Of a stretch of 64,000 nt of DNA, positions 13,601 through 25,600 are shown one piece after another; within the stretch, counting starts at the first letter, position 1; each line of letters begins with the position of its first letter. The notes below the pieces were generated by a model. That model saw nothing but the letters and a program-made list of their open reading frames with translations. It searched no databases and was not told where the DNA came from. Source of the DNA: Eleginops maclovinus (taxonomy: Eukaryota > Chordata > Actinopteri > Perciformes > Eleginopidae); assembly GCF_036324505.1 (NCBI RefSeq), contig NC_086368.1, forward strand, positions 26,859,878 to 26,923,877. The letters run 5' to 3'. The translations under genes and the position numbers were made by a program.

Positions 13601-16600
13601 CGGTAACGTACGCTGTAATTGTGATGATTACACTAAACGGGAACTGAAAGGCTGAGTGATATGTATGCACGATGCACAGCTCCATAGTGTTGGTGGCCTA
13701 TTGAGATTCAGAAGCTTAAATCCACTTTAAGACCGCGTTGGGAGAAACAAGCTCTTTTCTGAAAGGACAATGTGGACACAGCCATGGCAACAGGAGAGCT
13801 TTGAGCGGAGGGCCAGAGGTGACAGATATTGAAAGAGCACTGGTGGGAGATGGTGGGGGGGGGGGGGGAGGTGCAGCAAAGCCTCTTTGCATTCTTAACA
13901 GGATGAGTTTTTTGAGTGTGTTTTCCTCTTGTGGGTTTTGCTGTTGATGCAGCACCGTTTCGAGGTCACTTCATGATATTATTACATTTGAAACAAAATC
14001 CTTGTAGAGCACAATGAGAAGAATATAACCAGTAAGAACAAGAAAGATAATTTCAAGGAAGAATGGTATTGATCTGATAGTCAAGCAGCAAGGAGAAGGA
14101 CAATTATCATGTTTTTAAAAAAGTGTTTTCCAACGTACCTCATATCCGAGCACTCTTTCCGATATAGCAGGAAGAGCTTCCCAGATCACTTCAATTTGCA
14201 CCGCAGACACACTCCGAGTCCTAACCCTCATAGGAGCCACACAGGGGACTGTGAAATAAAGAGTGTGGGTAAGAATCCAAGAGAATCATCCAACACCATC
14301 ACACACACTTTCAGCAATGAGAGGAAAGGCACCCCCCCCCCCCCTTTTTTTAATGGGATCTATGAATGACATAAGGGAAAACTATCTGCCCAGCAAATTC
14401 AATTAACAGAATACCTCCCTGACAGCGCTGTGTGGTAAGTGTCGGCTAGGATTTCCTGTAATCTACCAGCATGATAACTAATATCAAGTTGACATTCCTA
14501 GCTTAGAGGGGGAGGGAAATAACCGCACTGGAAAAAGAAATATCTCCTCATCACTACGATTCAAGGTCATAGTTGTAAGGAGAGAGATTATAGCTGTGAA
14601 GTCTTCGCTTACCTTCCTCTGCCGAGAACACAGTGGCGATAGAGCTGAAGGGCCCCTCCCCTCGGTTGTTGAACGCCCCCACTTTCACGTCAAATGGCGA
14701 GAAGGCTGGGATGGTGTCGTTGCGGAAGTCGTAACGAGACACGCCGGGTGTGGAGATAACCGCCCGGGTCCACGTGTCTGTGCCAACGGGTCTGAAGGCG
14801 ATGATGTACCCAAAGCCCTCTCCGTTCTGCAGTTCCTCGGGAACAGGCTGGGAGCAAAACACAAAACTATAGTGATATTAAAACGCATACAGACAGAGAA
14901 ACAGACAGGCCCGTCTCTGCGCTGCACCTCGACAAGGTCTTGTGGGATTAGACACAGCCCCGTTCTCTGCGTTTACCACCCAGAACACTCAGCAATCACC
15001 TTCTGCCTTATCTTATCCTCCTGCATGGCCATGTAATTGTGGCTAAAGTGCAAAACTCTTCAGTGCAAGTGCTCTCTTGCACTCTGTGGCTGAGCCCGGA
15101 GGAGAGGTGTCTTGCTATAATGTTGGCCATAAAATTGCTCTGTTCAATTCTGCACAATTAAGCAAAACCATTACCCAGCGATGGATAGAACAGTAAAATG
15201 TGACAGATGACTTACCTCCCATGTTATCACTAATTCAGACTTTGTGCCGCCTCCACCTCCGACATCAGTGGGAGCTGTATCAGGAACTGAGAGGTAAAGC
15301 CCAGAGGAGAGCAATTAGAATGCAGTTTACAAAGCTCCACGACAAGCCTCAACTACACTTGTAGCCTTATGACAAGGCTGCCTGCTGCAGATACTGTTTT
15401 CTATTTTTCAGCCCACAAACCCCTGACTCGTGTCACACACAGGGATGTGCACTTCAGAGAAAAAGTGATATTGTCCAAATGTCACCATGCATAAACACGA
15501 AGCCAGATACGTAGTGTTTTGCAAATGGCACTCAACTCAACCCACTTCATTCCCATTCCTACTCAGCTCTTTGTGTACTGCAGTGTGATGAAAATGCTGA
15601 AGGTGTAGGTGGGGTGGGGGGAGTATCCTATAATAAGTGGAGCATCACATTTAATGTGTCGTACCAGCACATGGGTGTTGAAGCATTCTATCTGATATCC
15701 CTCCCATGTAATGATGGCTATTGGCGTAGGAGGTTAGGAACAGAGAACTCGGGATTCTATACAAACTTCATTCCTGAGTCCTGGGAATTATATATTCATC
15801 CTTTTTAGAGTCTTCCCTTGGCTCCTAACACAAATGTTTTCAAGCTCTCTCACACTAAGGCTTGGCTTGTCTACTTTTCACAGAATTGGCAGTTTGACCC
15901 CTGACTCATCATGTCTACACATGAAAGTGCCCTTGGGCGAGACTCTGAATCCCAAATTGCTTATGATAGCCAGGCTAAGGGGTTTGCAAGGCAGCCCCAT
16001 CCCTATTGGAATGTGTGTCTGTGTGTATAAGAGGCCAATTGTAAAGAAAAGCACAACATAAGTGCAGTCCATTTACCACTTACCCTGACAAATGGAGGCA
16101 AAACAAGAAGGAAGTGACCAACCCTTGAAAACCCATTAATTGAGCTAAACCATTTATACAAGCTACCTCCCCACATGGCAAAAAGCTCAACAAAAGGCTT
16201 TCCTGTGCAACTCAGCTCCAAGATTGCTCAATAAACGTCAGATATAAGGGCTGTGGACTTGTCTCGCGAACTTCAGTAAAAATACCCTTCAGGCAAAGTT
16301 TGTGAAGACCAGTAAATACGTCAAGAAGAATGCTCCCAAAGTCAATCCATTTTATCCAATGAGGTTGATTTGTAAAGGAACAGCCATCCACATGATGAGT
16401 TCTCATGTCCATTGCCAACTTTTATTCTCAGCAGGAAATTGGAAACTTGGCAGTGTGATATCCATGTAAACCTACCATTACAAACAAGTCGAGTTCTATG
16501 GTTGAACATATCATTTAACTCATAGGAAAATCAAGGGCAGAGTCTGATATTTTAATAGTAAGTCATCATTTTAAAATCACTACAATCTTTATCCTTCTAT

Positions 16601-19600
16601 CTATGTGTGTGTGCATGAAGTGTAATATTTCACATACGGGTATCCTCTGTCCTGGTCTTGGCCGAGGATGGACTTGGCTCTCCGAGGCCCACGGTATTGC
16701 GGGCCACCACCCTGAACTCGTACTCCACCCAGGCGTTCAGACCCGCCACCGTGGCTGTCAGCATGTTACCGTTGACCACCTCCGGCACTTTGAACAGGAA
16801 ATGAGTTTGAAAAAAAACCATATTGTCGCACAACCGGATTCAAATTGAACGATGAATAAATAATACATATTTCCCCGAGGCGTTCTAAGCACCTTACATC
16901 TACGAGAACCCTGATAAATACTACACAGGGACAGCGTTTCATGGTACCTGTGTCAACAACCTGCCAGCCCACAGTAAAAGGAGTCCTGGCCTGGATGATG
17001 TAGCCGGTGATGGGGCTGCCATTGTCCCTTCCGGGAGTCCAGGAAAGCTGGGCAGTGCTGTCTGTGATCTCCTCCACCGACACCCTGTCTGGAGGACCTG
17101 GCGGACCTGAATCATTCATACAATAAAGAGGGGGGTGAATTTCAGATGATCACACATTCCAAGAAGCCTCCCCTCATCAAACCTACTAAGACGTGTGCAC
17201 CTTGTTACGTATCAAGGCTAGCTTTAATTAAGGGCTACGTCCTTGGTGTGTGCATGCGGGGACTTTTCATTCACTGGGAGTGTGATGTGCGGCGTTACAA
17301 AGTGATTACCGGGATCGCCAGCAATGGAAAGAGACACTGGATGGGATCATTTATGAGAAAAGGAAAGAGGGGCTGGATGGGAGAAGACACTAGAGAGAAC
17401 AATAAAAGAATACAGAGAGGGGGGAAGAGAGAAGCGAGTGTCTGTGACTGTTAAGCGCTAGGGCTTTACTATGTTGCTGTTGTTTGCTCAACTGCTCAAT
17501 TATTTAAATGCTTTCCATGATATTTTGTTGATGTGTAAATGAGCCAATTATAGTCATTTTCTGTGATAAACATTGCCGTCTCAAAGCACCTGGGACCACT
17601 ATCACAGTTTGTTAAGGGCATGAATACCAATGTAAATCACCGGAGATAAGCCCAGTGCACAGTGAGCCAGATACACCAAACTCATATCAACAAAGCTACT
17701 CGCACATGTCAGTGTTAGTGTGTGTCATTATTTTTTAATCCAGCAGCACTTCTATAAGGTTAACAGGAGCTGACATAACTGGCGGAGGTAGCATTCATCT
17801 ATTTGCCACACTGTATTTTAAGTGAAAGCCTCAAGGTTTATCCACACTCTCTCACAAAACTTCTCTCTCTTTGATTACTTGAACAGATGCTTCTATGTCA
17901 AATCATTTTACGGAAAAATACACAAGGCTCGAAGAAAATATGCTTTTAATTCAAGTGGTTCTCTTACCTTTCACAACTAAGATGGCAGAAGTGGACAGGC
18001 TCTCCACATCAGTGTCAATAACACAGACATATTTTCCTCCGTGGTTCAGCTGGATGTTACGAACCATTAGATCCCCTGATATACTCTGGTAAGAAAAAAA
18101 AATAAGGCTAAGTAAGAGATGCAGTGTTATTTCATCACATAGAATTTGGCTCTAGGACCTTTGAAACATTCATTATGCTTTCCACAATCACACAGTCTCC
18201 AGGCCACTGCTGTTTGCATCTCTCCAAACACCAACAACAGACATGGCAGATGTACTCTGCACAAATAAACATTTTGGCTGTCCTTCAGGCGCTACCTGAC
18301 CAACCAGCACTCCCCCAACCCCCTACAAACTGCTACTAGCTAGGACACACAAATCAAACACATTTAATTGGAAAGACAATCCTAATTGTTCTGTAATAAC
18401 CATATGCTCAAGCAAGATACGAGTATAACACCAAGCAAATATTACTTTACATACGTTGGATGCATGTGCTGGCCAAGAGAGAACATAATTAAACATCAGG
18501 AATAATATTAGTATCTATTTCTTCTGTTTAGGGACATTTGTATTATTTATGGATGCAAAGCAGAACAATATATTGCAAGTAAATCTCATGAAAAGACTAA
18601 AAACAAACAGTGCTTTTGAACTTCTATTTAATACTTAATATCTGTCCTACCCTGTTTGTGCTACTCAGCCCCAAGCTCATTGATTTAGACATCAATTTAA
18701 GGTATTCTTTTAAACAAACTATGTACTTAATTACTTTTTTCAAGTCTTAATAATGTCCTATAACAGACGGATACTGTAGTTAAACCATTGTTTGCTTTCT
18801 TTGAGGTGGACTATTTTCAGCTCTGGACATCAGTCGTAAAGTGTATGTGTTATAGTGACCTCAAAAAACTGCAGTGCCCAAGCAGAAACATGTCACCCAG
18901 TTTGACAGATGTAAACTGAAGTTTTTGACGATGGAGCTCAACAGCACTAAAACAAAAGCATTGTCAGGCTTTGAATACACAAACAAGACCCCTGTTGGGT
19001 TGTCAAATACAAAAGTAATAATTGAGATCAACCTTTTGTTGCCAATCCTAATTGATCCAAACTAAATACCACTTTAAAACATTTCCACTTATAGCAATAT
19101 CTTTTAGCTTGGCAACCAAAGACAGCCTATCAAGTCCCACATAAACGACTACATTCTCATAATGGAATTGTCTGCTCCTCTAAGACATACAATCTGCATT
19201 AACACTCTTGCATGTAGTATACAGTCTTCTCCAGTCACCCTCAGAGGTCAAGAACTTCTTTACTTACTTTAACTTCATTGAATAGAGAATAAACAAGGTA
19301 TTAAATATTAAGACTATTGGTATTGGTATCACTTGACTGGGTACTGTTTTTAACTGTTTTAAATAATACATAGACCCTGTATAAGCAGCTTTTGGTAGGA
19401 TGAATGGAATGTTGGTTTTGGTCCTTTGCTGGATATTTTAACACATTAACCCATTTTGACCTCACGAGGAAATCCACCTACTGAAGCCCGACAATGAAGT
19501 GATCTTTCACAAAACATGTCAGCCTGTGAAAAGAAGACTGTTCTTCTTTAAAGGAGTCACCTGGGGATGCGCCAGGTAAGCCTTTCTGCTGTCAGAGCAG

Positions 19601-22600
19601 ATTTCATCACCCCGGCTAGTGATCATCGCTCCCAACTGCAGCAACTGGGAAGGAACGCCTGTGGTTCTCCACCTCCACCTGCACCACCTGACAAAGCGGA
19701 GCCGAGTCGAATGGCACTTCTTTGCAGCCACGGGCTAAAGAGACTACCTCTCCTACTCTCTTTTCTCTTCCCAACTTTCCTTTCATCTTCTTTGCATTCG
19801 CCTGACAGGTTTTACACGCCGCTCTGCCATGTCTGATTCTCTCTCTAATGTCAGCCGCCACCTGGCCAACCTGGGAGCTTATGCTCGAAAGCAAGGCGTC
19901 CTGGCTTGGCAGGAAGGAAGTGATGAGGCAGATTTGCTTTAATTATGTTAATTAATTCATCAGAAGCTGTTGAGTGGGGGGCTGGTAATCTCTCTGGACG
20001 GGGGGAAATAGATTCTATAAAAACTATATCTCATTATATTTCTAAGCACAGTTCAATGTCGTTAGTAATTGCCGTTTGCGTTCATGAAGATATGGATTTG
20101 GCATGTCCACAACACATGAGGGCAACCTTCAACACGTGAATGGCAGGCATTGGACTGCTGACCTTGGATGATAAATGGCACCGTGTTCAAAGTAATTTCA
20201 AGCGTAACAAGCTCTGAACAATTTACTTTAACCTTCATCAAAAGGAAGAAAATATCCAACAAAGAGTTATCATTTGTAATTATATCAGAGAATGAGGATT
20301 TCAGATGGACATTTTCTGGTGCCATGCCTGCTGCCAGCTGGCTCATTACTCAATTATTTCGGGGCTTACAATTCACAAATAGGTATGCAAATTAAATTAA
20401 AGCAGAGGAAGGTGATAAGAACATGTTCTCCCTTGATATAGGAGAACTGGAAGTTTAAGCGATGAAAAGAATAGAGACGTAATAAATGAAGACTCTTTCG
20501 ACTGAAATGACATCTTTAATAGTGGCAGCTCGTGCAGTCAATTCAAAAGGTAAAGATCCTTATTACTGACCCAACAGTACCATTGTTTAATGCTTTAACA
20601 GGACAGGGTTTGAAGGAATTGAACTTAAATATATGTCATTTTTTTATATTCTATCCACTGCTGACCACTGTGAAACTTTTCTAATGGACGAGTCACGGCA
20701 TAACAAATTACTGCTTGGTGTCTAAGAAGACCTCAGCAGGGCAGTAGAGCATAGCCTTGCACAAAATGCAGTGTGTCCCAATTACTCCCAAAATAGCCCG
20801 AATGAAGCTGTGTTTAATGTTTGTGATGACTCACCCCGCCCACTCTTTCGAAATGATCGCTGTCTCGCTGGAAGTCGATGAGCTGGCCGTTAAATGCCCA
20901 CGAGAAGGAAACATCCAGAGCTGGATCGCAGGCAATCTGGCAGGGTAACACGATGCTCTCGCCAACAATAATCTCCATGTTAGTGGGCCTCATGGTGATC
21001 CTGGTGGGCTCTGGCCAGACAACAGACGACAGTGTACGCATGTTAATATGGCTGCCACGGGAACCTTTAACACCGGCGTGACCCGGGCAACTGCAATCTC
21101 ACTTCAATTCATGGCTAAATCAAGTCACCATCATTAAATTACCCACGGATGTGTGCTTTTCCTGATTTTTAATAAGCACTTAAATTCCAGGCCTGTCCAT
21201 TAGCAATATTTTATGACATATCAGGTTCACACTTTATGTTCGGGGATCAATTTGACTGGAAAATGTTTGAAGCGGGATAACAGAGATGGGAGCGCATTCC
21301 CACCGGTGGCTTCGGTGGATTGGAGGCCTCGTTGTGTGTTGAGGAAAGGTCACAGTAATTAAATTCCATGACATTAAATGGTTCAGCTGTCAGTGTATAA
21401 GAAGAATAGAAGCTAATGAGAAAAATAGGTCAGGTGGCTACGCACACAACAGATTCAACGCGAGGTGGACGTGTTATGTCACCCAATGTATAAATGTGGT
21501 GGCACGACCTTTAACTAAATCAAGGATAATATTTTACTGCTTATTCAAATGTTGTTTTGCAAAATGATAATCATTTGATAATAACCTTGGTTTTTAACAT
21601 TACACATGCAATATACATGACTATAAATGAGGACATTATCAAGTCAAAGATTGACGAGAAACCGTTGACCTTTAGTTTTGAATAACTAGATGGAAACGTT
21701 TGCTCGACTCCGACCTCGTAAAGAATTGTCCAATCATGTCTGTTCAACTAGGTACAGTGAGGCTGTAAGGCGTTGGATTTCTTTACAGGCTGAAATACAA
21801 TGTTGATATTTCTTTTCCAGGTCATCTAAATGTGAACTGCTTACTTTTCTCAAGACCTTTAGACTCCATTCTTGTTTACAATGTAAGACCACTTGCTTAA
21901 GCATAATGGAATGTATGCTGCTTTCAAATGCATTCTAAAAGTTAAAGAAAGTTTTGGAATAGGCATATTTCTTTTCTTGAGTTAGATCACTTCTGTAGGC
22001 TCTTTTTAAAACTTCTGCCAGAAGCCTGCTAACTTAGCCCGGCAACAAGATTGTAGATAGGGCCAACGGCAGGCTACAGAGCCTATGTTGGACTATTTCT
22101 TTGTTGAGAGCTATTTCCTGGCAACCAGCAACAACTGGATGACCATTCATAGAAATAATCTAACCCCCCCCCCCCTGAAAAAATACTAGCTTAAACCAAC
22201 AAGATAAAGGGTGCTAATTTGTTAGCTTTATGGGTGCTAGCAAATTGATTGTGTTAGCCAACTTCTTGCCGAATATCGATTTTGCAAGTGCTATATACAT
22301 ATTTCTTCTTAAAAGTGCTACTCAATTTGGAGATATTGTCCAAGCTGATGTGGTCAGGAGTTGTATTTTGGTGGAAATAGACAGTTAATAAGGAAACCTA
22401 CTTACAATGCTTTTAGTTTTACCTTTTAGACCCAATTGTTGGTTGTTATCAACATGAAGCTGCCTTTGTTCTTTCAGTTTGAAATCAAGAACCCATTGTT
22501 TCCATCAACCTTGAAAGGAAAATCTACCATTGTTATCAGTCTGAATCAGCTTCAATAGAAAGCAGAAAATAACATGGTTACATCAACAAAGGGCTGGGTG

Positions 22601-25600
22601 TGGAGAAGCGTGAAATGTTGATGGGGAAAGACTCACCGGTGATGAGCAGCCTCCCACTCGTGCTTGCTGTCCCAAACTGATTCTTAGCCATGCAAGTGTA
22701 GATGGCTGCATCCCGTCTGGTAACATTGGCGATTTTCAAAGTCCCGTTGGGAAGCAAAGTAATCCTGCAGAAGGCGGAACACATTTTCAGTGTTTTACCA
22801 AGGTGCAGAGCGTACAGTCAGACTGAAATGCTGAGCTTTGTATTGCATCTGTGTGTATTATTTTGTGCCAGTCTCTTTTTTTTATTCTTTGTGTATTTTC
22901 TTGACAAAAATTGAAAGCCTCTGAAGAACTGTGACCCTAATGCTACTTTAAAGCCCCCCTCTAAAGCTCAGGAAAATGAAATTCTTTGACGCAGCAGGCA
23001 GGGTGACCCATTACCCTCACTCAGTGGCGGGCTAAACTCAGGGACACATTACTAAATGAAGAAATATTTTACAAACAGCAACACTGAATAACTCAATGAA
23101 TACATAAAGTGTGCTTCACAGGATTTATGTTGCTAGGGTCAGTGAGGAAGCTTTCATGCAGGGAACCCAATATATCTGTATTATATATGGTAGAATGCAA
23201 TTATTGTCGGGCAAGAAAGTAAACTGCATTTATTAAGAGACCAACAAAGAATGATCAAGACAAAAAGCAAACAAATAAACAGCTGAATTCAGCAGAGCTA
23301 TTAAAATGACCATGTACTGGATTGTGAATATCTATAATATCAATACATATCATAATGCAATGCTCTCCTTGGAAATAGCCAGCTCCTAAAAACAGCATTA
23401 TTAGCAGTTATATTAAAGTGGTGGTTCACTACCAAGAGCTCAAAAGTGTATGCTTGGAACTTGTTTGTGTTTGGCAAGGTGCAACATCATAATTAGTGGG
23501 CTTCCCCCAGGTAACCGTGTTTGAGTCCCTCTTGAAACAGAAGTCAAAACATAAAAAGTACTAAATCATTTTCTTATTCTGAATGAAGCCACGATATTTT
23601 CCGCATCTTGACCAATTATTTTTTATTGCTGAGACATAACCAATTAGCTCTGTTTCATAGTGCTTAGTAGAAAGGTCACATGATCACTGCCACTGTTTCA
23701 TAATGTTAAATAGAGCAGATATACAGTATGTTGTTTTGGCAGTCACTGTGTTAACAATTATATAAGCAATGCTCCGATTTACAGCGTGACTGCCTAAAAG
23801 AGAAAACACTTCTCATCCAGTGTCTGCATACATCCAGTGTGCACCTTGAAACATGTGGGCTTCACATACAGTGTGTTAAATGTCAGTCAGCTTGGCAATT
23901 TTACCAATTCTCTGCAGCTATAGATGCAGCTTCCCATCTGGAGCCTCAGTGTTGTTTTGACAAGACGCTTTGCTTATATTGTTCCTTTCAGACCTCCTTT
24001 TGTATAAGCAGGCGTGATTCAAAGTTGCGAATTTCTTCTGTGGGCTGGGATGTCTGTGTTTCTGTTGTTCTTATTCAGTGTGCCCTGCCTGCTTGTGTGT
24101 TTGTTTGTGTTACGAATTCTCGATGTGCGTGCGCTGACTCGCAGCAGGGTTTAGTCAGCGCTTTTCTTCTTCCCCCAATGATGAACACACTGCTTGCGGA
24201 TTGCTCATATATGTAATTTCTTGCCTCTGATATCTTTGGATTTCTTCACCTTTTAATTGGTCCTTGGCTATTGTGTGAAATATTTTTAGTAGCTCAACCA
24301 CAAAGCAAATGGAGCACCACTTTCAACCACTTAAGTGGAGTCTAAAGTTTGCTCATTGGCAGCATAATGTCTGCACAGACTTTTTAGTCTAGAGTGATGT
24401 CTCTTTGTCTCTATTTAAAAGCTTTTATCTTCAGCATGGCTCCATTTGCTAATCTTTTATGGTCTCAAACATTCCATGCATGCAGTGTTGATATGACCAG
24501 CTGGCATCGTCATCCCTCAAACCAAGCTATTTGCACACGAGGGTGCGCGCAGCACATTAGCCATTTGCAATTTTCTTGGTGGGTGCTCTGCTCTCATTCT
24601 CCTCATTAGCCTTTCCTTTTATGCATCGGCACAAAACCCAAATATACTATTCAAACAAGTCATTTTGCTGTGAAAGTGAATAAAAGCTGACGGATTTGCA
24701 CTTGGACTTTTATCCTACCTTTCGCTTCTCTGCAGGATCTCATTCCCTTTCTTCCACAGGCTAATTGCTGGGGGCGAAGCCTCGGGCTTGCATTCGAGAG
24801 TGACTTCGCTTCCTGAACGGGCTTTTAGAAGGGCCCTTAATGGACTTTTGGAGAAACTGGGAGGTGAAGCTGTGTGTTGGGGGGGCAGAGAAAGGCGTAA
24901 GATTAAAACATATAGGCAACCTGTACCTGTGCAGATCAGCCGTGCCGTATCGACATCGACTCCCCTTCAGCTCTTAGTGAGAGCGGCTCAAAACCTCAGC
25001 ATGAACTCAGCAGAAATGCCTTTTTGGCTCAAGGCTATATGGACCCTCCTGCCACCCCACCCTTCAATGCTTTATCACATAATCCACCCTCAGCATGCTT
25101 CCAACCTGCACGGCTTTTGGCTGCTGCCCACACTCATCATCACATTTTGTCAGCCATCATTTGGACCCCCAAGTGTCATCACATGTATCAGGACAGAAAT
25201 GGATTTGTCATCGAGCCAGTCCGTTGGAAGTCATCAAAGCTTTGCAAATAAATCAATACCCCCATCTACATGAGAAAGCATGCACAACGCCACAGAGTAA
25301 TGCGTTTGTAGTATCCAAATCAATATGATGAAACGAGCAAAAGTAAAATGAGACACTCTATCAGATTCATATTTTCTGCCGGCAGAGCCCATGGTGACAT
25401 CAAATGAGTCTGCATACTGATTGCTGAGGAGAGCTATAGCAGGATCCTGGTTTTTATCTTAGGAGATGATCAAACACACAGACAGATAAGCAGGATAAAA
25501 GCAGAGGGAAGGATGCAATCTTACCTAACACCATTAGTTGGGCACCGGAATAAATAATGCCATGTTTGTTTTCAGCCACACACTGATACATCCCTGAATT

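Noticed and set aside
13716..13955. Proline- and glycine-rich ORFs on both strands
   Set aside because: They are produced by a poly-G tract, not by selection for protein.
14596..15036. Longest plus-strand ORF (146 codons)
   Set aside because: It lies antisense to cntn3 exon 17 and runs into intron; its length reflects the GC-rich exon. No domain or splice support.
19567..19894. Overlapping ORFs in the intron between exons 12 and 13
   Set aside because: No domain, no matching splice sites, and the flanking exons already join in frame without them.
24846..24857. Alternative acceptor (cctcccag) for exon 10
   Set aside because: Using it would shift the frame against the phase-1 donor of exon 9 and lose the conserved residues before FSK.
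24788..25273. 161-codon plus-strand ORF
   Set aside because: Overlaps exon 10 in antisense; composition is low in complexity and no family is recognised.
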